In this document: one piece after another, positions 33,553 to 41,694 of the stretch
How the letters are laid out: each line of letters starts with the position of its first letter
Position numbering within the stretch: the first letter of the stretch is position 1
From: Saccharothrix syringae
GTDB lineage: Bacteria; Actinomycetota; Actinomycetes; Mycobacteriales; Pseudonocardiaceae
Direction of reading: 5' to 3'
Assembly: GCF_009498035.1 (NCBI RefSeq)
Contig: NZ_CP034550.1
Span: 2,728,001-2,792,000 of the forward strand
DNA length: 64,000 nucleotides
Notes under the pieces: generated by a model
What the model saw: only the letters and a program-made list of their open reading frames with translations
The model's database searches: none
What the model was told of the DNA's origin: nothing
Program-made: the position numbers and the translations under genes

Positions 33553-34265
33553 GGGCCGGGCTTCGCGTAGAGGACCTCGCGGGCCTGCTCCGCGGCGCGG
33601 GTGATGCTCTCGCCGACGAAGTCGACGAAGCGGGCGATGTTCTCCAGGCGGACGGCGGCCGGGGTGTCGGGGCCGAGGACGCGGACGCCCTGGCGCGCGG
33701 TCTCGGCGAGCAGGGCGTGGGACCGGGCGGCGGCGATCATCGACTGGTACCAGACGTCGTTGTCGGCGACGTAGCGCTCGCGGCGGCGCTCGTCGCGCTC
33801 CCGGCGGACGAGGCCCTGGCCCTCCAGGAACGCCACCGCCTTGGAGACCGACGCCGGGCTGACCTGGAGGCGCCCGACGAGCTCGGCCGCGGTGAGGCTG
33901 CCGGAGTCGCTGGTGTAGAGGCAGGTCAGCACCCTGGCCATCATCCTGGGCAGGCCCTGCTGGGTGAGCAGGGCGGTGAACGCCTCCTCGTACTCGCGCA
34001 CGGCCTCGGCGTCGCGGCCGTGGTCCTGCGCGGGCGCCTGCGGTCCCCTCGGGACGGCCTGCCTGCGCCGGTGGGCGCGGCGCTCGGTGGCCAGGTGCGC
34101 CAGGTCGGCGCGGTAGGCGGTGGGGCCGCCGTTGCGCATCACCTCGCGCGTGACGGTCGAGGTGGGGCGGTCCAGGCCCCTGGCGATCTCCGCGTAGGCG
34201 AGGCCGTCGGCCAGGCCCAGCGCGATCTGCCGGCGTTCCCGATGGGTGAGCCTGCCTCCTGGCAC
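33549..34265 (-). CDS. regulator with IS30-type HTH fused to a MarR/GbsR-like domain
   Basis: 238 residues. Residues about 5-60 match the N-terminal HTH of IS30 transposases (LTHRERRQIALGLADGLAYA ... STVTREVMRNGG). After a basic linker, residues about 95-238 form a MarR/GbsR-like winged helix domain (LTAAELVGRLQVSPASVSKA, FLEGQGLVRRERDERRRER). No transposase catalytic domain follows, so this is a two-HTH regulator. It ends four bases inside the convergent MocR gene, with overlapping TAA stops, and is divergent from the DUF4097 gene, its probable target. Confidence 0.8.
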   Translation of the reverse strand: MPGGRLTHRERRQIALGLADGLAYAEIARGLDRPTSTVTREVMRNGGPTAYRADLAHLATERRAHRRRQAVPRGPQAPAQDHGRDAEAVREYEEAFTALLTQQGLPRMMARVLTCLYTSDSGSLTAAELVGRLQVSPASVSKAVAFLEGQGLVRRERDERRRERYVADNDVWYQSMIAAARSHALLAETARQGVRVLGPDTPAAVRLENIARFVDFVGESITRAAEQAREVLYAKPGP

Positions 34266-34320
34266 CGCGGTCCCCTCCGTGCTCCGTCGAGGGGGCCAGG
34301 GTAGCGTTCACTTCCAGCTC

Positions 34321-34445
34321 ATTGCAACGGCTGTGGTAGTGCTTGTTGCGTTAGAATCCAAACCATTGCAACGATCCCAAACCTTCTACCTGGTAATACA
34401 GAGTTTCCGTGCAACGAACGCGTTGCCGCTCCCGTGACTGCAACG
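34321..34445. promoter_or_regulatory. cluster of five or more GCAACG sites before the DUF4097 gene
   Basis: ATTGCAACG occurs at 34321-34329 and 34365-34373, a GTTGCG at 34345, a perfect inverted repeat GCAACG (34411-34416) / CGTTGC (34421-34426), and another GCAACG at 34440-34445. The region between the divergent genes is unusually A+T-rich for this chromosome. This looks like a multi-site operator for the divergent two-HTH regulator. Promoters for both genes must overlap it. Confidence 0.55.
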
Positions 34446-34490
34446 TAGCGTTTGCGATGTCGGAAACAACGAGCGCAGGAGCTGAGCACG

Positions 34491-35153
34491 ATGCAGAAGT
34501 TCGACACCCCCGCCCCGATCGCCGCCGTCCTCGACATCCCCGCCGGCCACGTCCGGTTCATCGCCGCCGACCGCACCGACACCGCGGTCGAGGTCCTGCC
34601 CGCAGACGCCTCGAAGGGCCGCGACGTGAAGGCGGCGGAGCGGACCTCGGTCGAGTACGGCGACGGCGTCCTGCGGATCACCACCCCGGCGGGCAACCAG
34701 CTCCTCGGCGCCTCCGGCTTTGTCGAGGTGACGGTCCGGCTGCCCGCCGGTTCCCGCGTCGAGGCCAAGGCGGCGAGCGCGGAGGTGCGCGGCGTCGGGC
34801 GGCTCGGCGACGTCACCTTCGAGGGCTCGCAGGGCTCGGTCAAGCTCGACGAGGCCGCGAGCGTCCGCCTCGCCACCCACGCCGGCGACGTCTCGATCGG
34901 CCGCCTCAACGGACCCGCGGAGATCAGCACCGGGAAGGGCGACATCCGGATCGCGGAGGCCGTGCGCGGCGCGGTCGTGCTGAGCACCCGGGCCGGTGAC
35001 GTGTCGGTCGACGCCGCCGCCGGGGTGTCCGCCTCCCTGGACGCCGGCACCGGCCACGGCCGGATCCGCAACTCGCTCAGGAACACCGGTGCCGCGGAGC
35101 TGACCATCCGCGCGAGCACCGCCCGCGGTGACATCGCCGCCCGCAGCCTGTGA
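34491..35153 (+). CDS. DUF4097-family beta-strand repeat protein
   Basis: 220 residues from ATG 34491, with AGGAG 11 bases upstream. The sequence is made of short alternating strands of the type GDVTFEGSQGSVKLDEAASV and STGKGDIRIAEAVRGAVVLS, typical of DUF4097 right-handed beta-helix-like adhesin domains. It has no signal peptide or membrane helix. The function of the family is unknown; in actinomycetes such genes commonly sit beside a regulator of the MarR or PadR type, as here. The strong hairpin terminator follows immediately. Confidence 0.75.
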   Translation: MQKFDTPAPIAAVLDIPAGHVRFIAADRTDTAVEVLPADASKGRDVKAAERTSVEYGDGVLRITTPAGNQLLGASGFVEVTVRLPAGSRVEAKAASAEVRGVGRLGDVTFEGSQGSVKLDEAASVRLATHAGDVSIGRLNGPAEISTGKGDIRIAEAVRGAVVLSTRAGDVSVDAAAGVSASLDAGTGHGRIRNSLRNTGAAELTIRASTARGDIAARSL

Positions 35154-35175
35154 GGGGCGGCGGCCCGGCCCGCTC

Positions 35176-35218
35176 GCCCGGGCGGGCCGGGGAGGACCCC
35201 TCCCCGGCCCGCCCGGGC
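35176..35218. terminator. bidirectional terminator with 20-bp perfect stem
   Basis: The 20 bases at 35176-35195 are the exact reverse complement of 35199-35218, separated by ACC. It lies between the convergent DUF4097 and glucanase genes and would form one of the most stable hairpins in the window. No T tract is present, normal for high-G+C actinomycetes. Confidence 0.8.
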
Positions 35219-35231
35219 CGCATCCGACGAG

Positions 35232-36830
35232 CTACCCGCGGCGCCACTTCTGGTTCGCCGTGCCGCCGCACTCCCACAGCTGGAGCACCGCGTCGTTGTT
35301 CGGGTTCCAGTCCGCGATGTCCACGCACTTGTTCGCCTGCGGGTTCACCAGGTCGCCCGCGCCCGACAGGACGAACTGCTGGGCCGGGTTCCCGCTGCAC
35401 CGCGCGATCTGGACGGCCGCGCCGTTGGCGGTCGAGCCCCACGCCACGTCCATGCACATGTTGTTCTGCGTGCGCAGCGTGCCGCCGGTGAACTCCCACT
35501 TCTGGTTGGTGCCACCGGTGCAGTCCCACACGATCAGGCGCTGGCCGTCGGCGAAGTTCCAGTTCGGCACGTCGACGCACTTGTTGTGCCAGTTGCTGAC
35601 GATGCTGCTGGTCGACGGCGGGGGAGTGCCGCCACCACCGCTGAACGGGGTCAGCACGATCCCCGCCGCGCGCGGGTCGCCGTCGTGCACCAGCGACTCC
35701 TGCGCCTGCACGTCGTCGAACGCGAACCCGTACGCCCGGCCGTCGACCATGTTCTGGTGCACCAGCCGCGAGTAGTGGTTGGTGATCGAGCCCTTGTAGA
35801 AGTCGGCGGGCCCGCCGCCCGGCTGGGTGTCGATCACGCCGAGCGTCGACCGGTGCAGCGCCGCGCACAGGGTGCGCGCGATCGGGCCGACCACCTGGTC
35901 GTTGGGCGCGTGCAGCGCGCCGTCGCAGCCCCACACGTTCGCGGTGGACGGCTTGGCGAACGACGCCACCTGCTGCCCGGCGGAGTTGGTGAAGTACATG
36001 GTGCTGCCCGACGTGCGGCCGAAGTAGCGGATGTCGGGGCGGTCGCCGAACGGCACCACGGTCAACGTCCTGCCCGCGTAGGCGTTCCACGCCTGCGTGA
36101 TGTACGGGTCGAGGTAGTTGCGGTCGAACAGGCCCACGTCCGCGGCCTTGCCCGGCGCCAGCACGCGCAGCACCGTGCCGTCGGACCTGGTGATGACCGA
36201 GCGTTCCCAGCCCGCCTGGCCGCGGACGCCGTTGATCACGTTGTCCCGGCCGTTGGCCACCAGTTCGCCGGTCTTCCTGGTCACGCCGCTCGCACCGGTC
36301 ACGGTGACCGCGTGCGGCACGGCGAACATGTCCACCTGCGAGCTGTTGAGCCACAGGCCCGCGTCGTTGTAGGTGAACTCGCTCCAGTCGAACAGGATGC
36401 CGTGGTTCGGGTCGGCCGGGTTCCACGGCGCGGGCTGCACCAGGCCGTCCGGGGTCAGGAAGAACTTGAGCTTGTCGCCGAACGACATGTAGACGCGGCC
36501 GGAGATGAACCGGGGCACGCGCAGCGTCACGTTGGCGCCCGGCGGCGGGCCGGGGATCGACACGTCCGGTGCCGGCACGGGCGGGTTCGCGCCCGCGGGC
36601 CACGGCGTGAAGCCGCCGCCCTGGTTGACGTAGCCGAGTCGTCCGCTGCGGATGTCGGTGCCGAGGACGTACAGGTGCACGGATTCGCCGCGACCGCTGT
36701 TGTTGGTGACGGTCAGCGGCAGCAGGTCCGGACCGATGGCCTGCGCCGGGGTGCCGGCCACGGCCACGGCCGCCGTCGCGGACGCCGCCAGGGCGACGAA
36801 CGCGCTCAACCACCTTGTTCGGGTGCGCAT
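35232..36830 (-). CDS. secreted GH64 beta-1,3-glucanase with C-terminal ricin-type lectin domain
   Basis: 532 residues from ATG 36830, which has AGGAG 5 bases upstream (GTG 36836 lies inside that site). A signal peptide covers about 1-30. Residues about 32-395 match the GH64 fold (LPLTVTNNSGRGESVHLYVL, RVYMSFGDKLKFFL, LFDWSEFTYND, GCDGALHAPND). A Gly/Ser linker leads to a ricin B-type beta-trefoil (about 410-532) with three QxW-type repeats (NQKWEF, AQQFVL, NQKWRRG), which should bind glycans. It probably attacks fungal or plant beta-1,3-glucan and is likely controlled by the operator at 36918. Confidence 0.9.
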   Translation of the reverse strand: MRTRTRWLSAFVALAASATAAVAVAGTPAQAIGPDLLPLTVTNNSGRGESVHLYVLGTDIRSGRLGYVNQGGGFTPWPAGANPPVPAPDVSIPGPPPGANVTLRVPRFISGRVYMSFGDKLKFFLTPDGLVQPAPWNPADPNHGILFDWSEFTYNDAGLWLNSSQVDMFAVPHAVTVTGASGVTRKTGELVANGRDNVINGVRGQAGWERSVITRSDGTVLRVLAPGKAADVGLFDRNYLDPYITQAWNAYAGRTLTVVPFGDRPDIRYFGRTSGSTMYFTNSAGQQVASFAKPSTANVWGCDGALHAPNDQVVGPIARTLCAALHRSTLGVIDTQPGGGPADFYKGSITNHYSRLVHQNMVDGRAYGFAFDDVQAQESLVHDGDPRAAGIVLTPFSGGGGTPPPSTSSIVSNWHNKCVDVPNWNFADGQRLIVWDCTGGTNQKWEFTGGTLRTQNNMCMDVAWGSTANGAAVQIARCSGNPAQQFVLSGAGDLVNPQANKCVDIADWNPNNDAVLQLWECGGTANQKWRRG

Positions 36831-36917
36831 CTTCACTCCTATTGCAGGGTTTCGCGTCCGCCGCCCGGCAGGGGGTGTAGGCGGCGGTCACGCTCCCACA
36901 ACCGGTCTGGACCACTG

Positions 36918-36931
36918 TGAGAGCGCTTCCA
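36918..36931. promoter_or_regulatory. CebR/LacI-type operator upstream of the glucanase
   Basis: TGAGAGCGCTTCCA differs at two positions from the known CebR/CelR operator consensus TGGGAGCGCTCCCA of actinomycete cellulase genes and keeps the AGCGCT core. It lies 88 bases upstream of the glucanase ATG and about 50 bases before the desulfurase-like gene. I infer repression by a LacI-family regulator released by glucan oligosaccharides. Confidence 0.5.
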
Positions 36932-36980
36932 TAGCGTCGGGGACGGGTCTGTTCGGTGTCAATAGGAGGCTCGGGGCAGA

Positions 36981-38192
36981 GTGTGCGCCATGACCTACGA
37001 CGTCGAGGCCGTCCGCCGCGCCTTCCCCTCGCTCGCCTCCGGGACCGCCCACTTCGACGGGCCGGGCGGCACGCAGGTGCCCGCCCGGGTCGCGGACGCG
37101 GTGCGGGACACCCTCGTCTCCTCCATCGCCAACCGCGGCGCGGTGACCGCGGCCGAGCGCACCGCCGACGCGGTCGTGCTGGGCGCCCGCCGCGCGCTGG
37201 CGGACCTGCTCGGCGCCGACCCGGGCGGCGTGGTGTTCGGGCGCAGCATGACCCAGCTGACCTACGACCTCGCGCGCACGCTGGCGAAGACGTGGCGGCC
37301 CGGCGACGAGGTCGTGGTGACGCGGCTCGACCACGACGCCAACGTGCGCCCGTGGGTGCAGGCGGCCGAGGCGGTCGGCGCCGCGGTGCGGTGGGTCGGG
37401 TTCGACCCGGCCACCGGCGAGCTGGCGCCCGACGACGTGGCCGCGCAGCTGTCCGGGCGCACCCGGCTGGTGGCGGTGACCGCGGCGTCCAACCTGATCG
37501 GCACGCGCCCCGACCTGCCCGCCATCGCCGACCTCGTGCACGCCGCCGGCGCGCTGCTGTTCGTCGACGGCGTGCACTACACCGCGCACGAGCCGGTCGA
37601 CGTGACCGCCCTGGGCGCGGACTTCTTCGCCTGCTCGCCCTACAAGTTCTTCGGGCCGCACTGCGGTGTCCTGGCCGCGAGCCCCGGGCTGCTGGAGGAC
37701 CTGCGGCCGGACAAGCTGCTGCCGTCGACCGACGCCGTGCCGGAGCGGTTCGAGCTGGGCACGCTGCCCTACGAGCTGCTGGCCGGCTGCACGGCGGCGG
37801 TGGACTTCATCGCGGACCTGGTGCCGTCGGAGGGCGACCGGCGGGCGCGGGTCACCCGCTCGCTGGCCGAGGTCGGCGCGCACGAGGAGCGGCTGCGGGC
37901 CAGGGTCGAGGAGGGGCTGGCCGCGCTGCCCGGCGTGGTGGTGCGGTCGCGGGCCGAGCGGCGGACGCCCACGCTGCTGGTGACCTTCGAGGACCGGGCG
38001 GCGGTCGAGGCGTACCGCTTCCTGGCCGGGGTGGGCGTCAACGCGCCCGCCGGGTCCTTCTACGCGCTGGAGACCTCGCGCTGGTTGGGGCTGGGCGACG
38101 CGGGCGGCCTGCGCGTGGGGCTGGCGGCGTACTCGACGGACGCCGAGGTGGACCGGCTGCTCGACGGGCTGGCGCGGTTCACCGGGGCGTGA
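36981..38192 (+). CDS. cysteine desulfurase-like PLP enzyme
   Basis: 403 residues from GTG 36981, which has AGGAGG 11 bases upstream; ATG 36990 is three codons on. It is a fold-type I aminotransferase class V protein: DGPGGTQVP near the N-terminus, RLDHDANVRPW, VAVTAASNLIGT, FVDGVHYTAHEPVDV and the PLP lysine in CSPYKFFGPHCG around residue 220. It fits the cysteine desulfurase-like family of actinomycetes, distinct from IscS and SufS because the usual C-terminal catalytic cysteine loop is not evident. No sulfur-carrier or iron-sulfur gene is nearby, so the role is open. Confidence 0.85.
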   Translation: MCAMTYDVEAVRRAFPSLASGTAHFDGPGGTQVPARVADAVRDTLVSSIANRGAVTAAERTADAVVLGARRALADLLGADPGGVVFGRSMTQLTYDLARTLAKTWRPGDEVVVTRLDHDANVRPWVQAAEAVGAAVRWVGFDPATGELAPDDVAAQLSGRTRLVAVTAASNLIGTRPDLPAIADLVHAAGALLFVDGVHYTAHEPVDVTALGADFFACSPYKFFGPHCGVLAASPGLLEDLRPDKLLPSTDAVPERFELGTLPYELLAGCTAAVDFIADLVPSEGDRRARVTRSLAEVGAHEERLRARVEEGLAALPGVVVRSRAERRTPTLLVTFEDRAAVEAYRFLAGVGVNAPAGSFYALETSRWLGLGDAGGLRVGLAAYSTDAEVDRLLDGLARFTGA

Positions 38193-38202
38193 ACCCGGGC
38201 GG

Positions 38203-39249
38203 TCAGCGACCGGCGCCCAGGGCGGCGGCCAGGGCGCGGAGGTCGCCGCCCAGCCGCTCGGCGTCCTCGACGGCGACGCAGCCCGTGGAGACCCACACCG
38301 ACAGCCGGCTCGACGCCGGGATGTGCAGGCTCACGCCCGAGACCCGGTCGACGGACGTCAGGTAGGTGTCGGGGTCCATGTCCGCGTCCTGCCGGATCCG
38401 GGCCTCGACGGCGTCCGCGTCGGCCTCGGGCAGGTCGTGGCTCTCCAGGACCAGGTGCAGCTCCACGACGTCCGGTGACGGGCCGAGCAGCGGGTTCGTG
38501 CGGTCGCACCGCTGGGTGCGGAGGTCGACGGGGACGCCGGGCAGCGCTTCGTAGTCCCGGAACTCCGAGGTGAGGGAGCGCAGCGCGGCGGAGGTGGCCT
38601 CGGTGGGGTAAGGGCCGTGGTAGGTGGACCGGTCCGCCAGTTGCAGGCTCAGCAGCCCGGCCGCCACCGCCCACACCGAGAGCGCGCACGCGAGCAGGCC
38701 GCCCGGCACGCCGAGCCGGGGCGTGCGGTCGCGGGCGGGGTGGCCGCCGTCGAGGTCGTGGGACGGCTCGACGTCCGGGCGCGCGGCGTGCAGCGCGTCG
38801 AGGAACGCCCGCCGCAAGCCGGGGCTCCGCCAGCGGGCCCGGAACCGCTCCCGCGCGGTGTCGACCTCCACCACGTCGCGGGTGAACCCGGCCGGGTCCC
38901 GTAACGCCACCACGAGTCCGACCAGCAGCGAGTTCGGCAGCCAGAACGCGAGCCAGAACGGCTTGGCCGACACCGAGCCCACGCGGACGGCGGTGATGGC
39001 GTCGTACGGCACGCGGCTGCCCGCCAGCACCAGCGCGTCCGGCTCGAAGACGGCGTGCCTGGGCCAGCGCACGGCGTGCGCGGCGGCGGTCCCGGCGACG
39101 ACCAGGTCGGCGGCGGTGAGGAACCAGAAGAGACCGGTTTCCGGCGTCTCGGTGATGCCCCAGACGTGCAGCGCGGCCGCGGCGACGGCCACCGCGACCA
39201 CGGCCCAGGCCCACAGCCCGGCGTTGGACAGGAAGACTCGTCGCGTCAT
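38203..39249 (-). CDS. membrane protein of unknown function
   Basis: 348 residues from ATG 39249; the open frame continues upstream without coding character. Four hydrophobic helices are visible: two near the N-terminus (about 10-60), one at about 93-113 and one near 185-205. Residues between 65 and 160 look like a bacterial PH-like domain (FEPDALVLAGSRVPYDAITAV). The last 140 residues are soluble and have two cysteines. I do not recognise the family. It is convergent with the desulfurase-like gene, 10 bases apart. Confidence 0.6.
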   Translation of the reverse strand: MTRRVFLSNAGLWAWAVVAVAVAAAALHVWGITETPETGLFWFLTAADLVVAGTAAAHAVRWPRHAVFEPDALVLAGSRVPYDAITAVRVGSVSAKPFWLAFWLPNSLLVGLVVALRDPAGFTRDVVEVDTARERFRARWRSPGLRRAFLDALHAARPDVEPSHDLDGGHPARDRTPRLGVPGGLLACALSVWAVAAGLLSLQLADRSTYHGPYPTEATSAALRSLTSEFRDYEALPGVPVDLRTQRCDRTNPLLGPSPDVVELHLVLESHDLPEADADAVEARIRQDADMDPDTYLTSVDRVSGVSLHIPASSRLSVWVSTGCVAVEDAERLGGDLRALAAALGAGR

Positions 39250-39341
39250 GTCGTGTCGACGGTCCGGGGCGGCGGGCGGTTCCGGGTGGGGACGGGGAAC
39301 TCCGGGTGGCCGGGGCGCCCGGAGCGCCGCGGTGGAGCTGC

Positions 39342-40091
39342 TCACCTCCTGCGGGCCTCGACCAGCAGCCGCTGGGAGTGCGCCACGAACGGGCCGTGGC
39401 GCTCGATGAACCCGTGCAGCTCCAGCAGCCGGTCCCGGTAGGCGGCCGCGGTGAAGCCGGGGACGATCCAGATCACCTTGCGCAGGAAGTGCACCACGGC
39501 CGCGATGTCGTGGAACTCCACCCGCAGGGCCTCCTGGCGCAGGTCGACGACCTCCAGGCCGGCGGCCTCGGCGTCGGCCGCGGTCCGCACCGGGCTCCGG
39601 CCCGGGTCGACCGGTCGCGGGCCCATCAGGAAGTCGGTCAGCTCGCGCACCGAACCGGCGCCCACCGCCTGGGACAGGTAGGTGCCGCCGGGGCGCAGGA
39701 CGCGGTGCACCTCGTCCCAGCGGACCGCCACCGGGTGGCGGCTGACCACCAGGTCGAAGTGCCCGTCCGGGAACGGCAGGTCGTCGGTGTCGCCGACGTG
39801 CGCGACGGTCGCGCCGAACTTCGCCAGGTTGCGGCGCGCGATGGCCAGGTTCGGCGGCCACGACTCGGTGGCCGCCAGGACCGGAGGTGCCACCGGGATG
39901 GAGGCCAGCACTTCGCCGCCGCCGGTCTGGAGGTCGAGCGCGGCACCTGCCGTCGCCATCCGGGCGGCCAGCAGGCCGGCGTAGCCCCAGGAGGGGCGCT
40001 GCTCGGTCGCGCGACCGGTGAACCAGGAGAAGTCCCAGCCCTCGGTCGGGACGGCCTCGCCCTCGGCGACCAGCTCTTCGAACGTGGGCAC
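39342..40091 (-). CDS. class I SAM-dependent methyltransferase
   Basis: About 249 residues if it starts at GTG 40091 (protein beginning MPTFEELVAEGEAVPTEGWD); GTG 40127 would add 12 residues, and neither has a ribosome site. Motifs: ALDLQTGGGEVLASI (SAM loop, in place of the usual DxGxGxG), LPFPDGHFDLVVSRH and VLRPGGTYLSQ. This is the type annotated as an rRNA- or small-molecule methyltransferase in actinomycetes; the substrate is unknown. It starts just after the acetoacetate decarboxylase-like gene on the same strand and may be cotranscribed. Confidence 0.8.
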   Translation of the reverse strand: MPTFEELVAEGEAVPTEGWDFSWFTGRATEQRPSWGYAGLLAARMATAGAALDLQTGGGEVLASIPVAPPVLAATESWPPNLAIARRNLAKFGATVAHVGDTDDLPFPDGHFDLVVSRHPVAVRWDEVHRVLRPGGTYLSQAVGAGSVRELTDFLMGPRPVDPGRSPVRTAADAEAAGLEVVDLRQEALRVEFHDIAAVVHFLRKVIWIVPGFTAAAYRDRLLELHGFIERHGPFVAHSQRLLVEARRR

Positions 40092-40131
40092 GGGAGCGAT
40101 CGTGGCAGGTCGGGGCGGTGGTCGCACCGGG

Positions 40132-40752
40132 TTATCGGCCGGCGGTCGGTCGAGGGCCCGGCACGGCGCGCGGGCCGAAGCGCAACCGCAGGGCGTTCAA
40201 CGCGACGCTGAGCAGCGGGCGGGTGGGCAGCCAGCTCAGCGGACCGGCGGGGTTGGCCCGCCACGTCGCGCGCACCGGGTGCACGCGGGCGCTGCCGCGC
40301 AGCGGGGTGCGGACCAGGGCCGTGCCCAGGACCTGCCAGGCGGAGGTCGTCAGCGGCAGCCGCAGGCCGAAGCGCGGGGACGACGTGGCCACGTGGGCGA
40401 TCGGGCCGCGGTCGTCGTGCGCGGACGCGGGTGAGTCGAACGTCGCGTGCTCCTTGGGGATGCCCCACAGCTCGCGGCCGCCCGCGAGGGCCACCGGGCT
40501 GTCCACCCAGATCTGGTTGACCGACACGCCCAGGCGCCACCCGCGGCGCACCAGCACGGCCACGACCAGCTCGTGGTAGGCCAGGCCCGGTGGTTGATAG
40601 GCCACGAACGCGGTGCCCACCAGCGCCCGACCGCGCACGGTCAGCGGGCGGACCGGCGGTGGCGGCAGCCGCGCCGCGTCGGCCAGCCACACGGAGAGGC
40701 ACGCGTCGCCGTGCAGCACCCAGGGTTCCGGCGGGTAGGTCATGGCGATCAT
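40132..40752 (-). CDS. acetoacetate decarboxylase-like protein
   Basis: 206 residues. ATG 40752 overlaps the stop of the upstream gene (ATGA), so it is translationally coupled to it; ATG 40743 is an alternative. The family signature is VALAGGRELWGIPKEHATFD, with the lysine (K in WGIPKE) at the position of the Schiff-base lysine of acetoacetate decarboxylase. The N-terminal segment (GRALVGTAFVAYQPPGLAYH) matches the beta-cone fold. Members decarboxylate or hydrolyse beta-keto acids, often in secondary metabolism. The substrate is unknown. Confidence 0.78.
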   Translation of the reverse strand: MIAMTYPPEPWVLHGDACLSVWLADAARLPPPPVRPLTVRGRALVGTAFVAYQPPGLAYHELVVAVLVRRGWRLGVSVNQIWVDSPVALAGGRELWGIPKEHATFDSPASAHDDRGPIAHVATSSPRFGLRLPLTTSAWQVLGTALVRTPLRGSARVHPVRATWRANPAGPLSWLPTRPLLSVALNALRLRFGPRAVPGPRPTAGR

Positions 40753-41648
40753 TCTGCGCCGACCGGGGACGCGCCGCGACGCCGGCGGCCGCGGGGCGCC
40801 GGGACCGCGCAGCGCACCCGGTCGTCGCTTTCCGGCGGCTCGTCGACCGACGGGCCGTCGGCGGCGAACCGCAGCGACACCCGGTCGGCGTGCCGCACCG
40901 CCCACGCGGTCACCGCCTCCGCCCTGGTGGTCGGCCGCCAGCCCTGCACGATGGTGACGCGCCGGCCCCGCTGCCGCACCAGCCTGGTGAAGAACTCCGC
41001 CAGCCGCACCCCGTCGAACGGGTCGGCGGTGGGGATGAACAGCACCGTGCCGCGGGGGGACACCGCGTACAGCACGGAGGTCCGCGCCCCGAGCACCGGC
41101 GTCCCCGACGCCGCGGCGTCCGGCGGCGGGGGACCGGTCAGCCGGTTCGTGAGCGCGTGGTGCGTCCACAGCGTCTCCCCGCCCGCCCCGTGGGGACGCG
41201 TCACCCGCGCGGTGCCGGGGCGGCGGCCGAGGGACACGGACTCGTTCAGCACGCCCCAGCGGATCAGGTAGTTGCGCACGGTGGTGACCGACAGGGGCAC
41301 CCGGAGCCGGCTGTTGATCAGCTCCGCGATCACCTGGTTGGTCCACAGCCAGTACCGCAGCCCCACCTCCTCCGGGCCGCCCGTGGTCACGGCCCGGATG
41401 GTCCACAGCTGCTGCGCGTACGTCAGCGCCAGGTGGTCGCCCGGCCGCCTGCCCCGCCGCCTGCCGCGCAGGGCCTCCTCGCCCCGGGTGCGGTAATCGC
41501 GGTGCCAGGTGCTGATCGTCTGCCGCGACACGCCGAGCACGCGGGCCACCTCCGCCCGGGAGGTCCCGGACTCGACCGCGGCGACCGCTCGCCTGCGCAG
41601 GGCCTCCAACGCGTCCGGGGTGAGCTTCCGCGCGTCCTCGGGGTACAT
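40749..41648 (-). CDS. degenerate IS630-like transposase domain protein (probably domesticated)
   Basis: 299 residues from ATG 41648; ATG 41675 is a longer alternative. The N-terminus is an IS630 HTH pair: a helix-turn-helix (AEVARVLGVSRQTISTWHRD) and the winged domain YWLWTNQVIAELINSRLRVP then VTTVRNYLIRWGV. The C-terminal part follows IS630 order (ETLWTHHAL, SVLYAVSPRGTVLFI, VTIVQGWRPTTRAEAVTAW) but the first Asp (normally in a WxDE context) and second Asp (normally IVDG) are replaced by His and Gln. It cannot transpose by DDE chemistry. The next gene is coupled to it through ATGA, so it may now regulate that gene. Confidence 0.75.
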   Translation of the reverse strand: MYPEDARKLTPDALEALRRRAVAAVESGTSRAEVARVLGVSRQTISTWHRDYRTRGEEALRGRRRGRRPGDHLALTYAQQLWTIRAVTTGGPEEVGLRYWLWTNQVIAELINSRLRVPLSVTTVRNYLIRWGVLNESVSLGRRPGTARVTRPHGAGGETLWTHHALTNRLTGPPPPDAAASGTPVLGARTSVLYAVSPRGTVLFIPTADPFDGVRLAEFFTRLVRQRGRRVTIVQGWRPTTRAEAVTAWAVRHADRVSLRFAADGPSVDEPPESDDRVRCAVPAPRGRRRRGASPVGAE

Positions 41649-41694
41649 GACGCCACCATCCTTCGTCCGGGTCATCGCCGCGCTCGGCGCGGTG

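Noticed and set aside
33549..34265. IS30 transposase fragment
   Set aside because: Only the IS30-type HTH is present, followed by a MarR-like domain in the same frame; no DDE domain, inverted repeats or target duplication are seen.
40749..41648. Intact IS630 insertion sequence
   Set aside because: Catalytic residues are lost, the gene overlaps its downstream neighbour by design (ATGA), and no terminal inverted repeats are visible.
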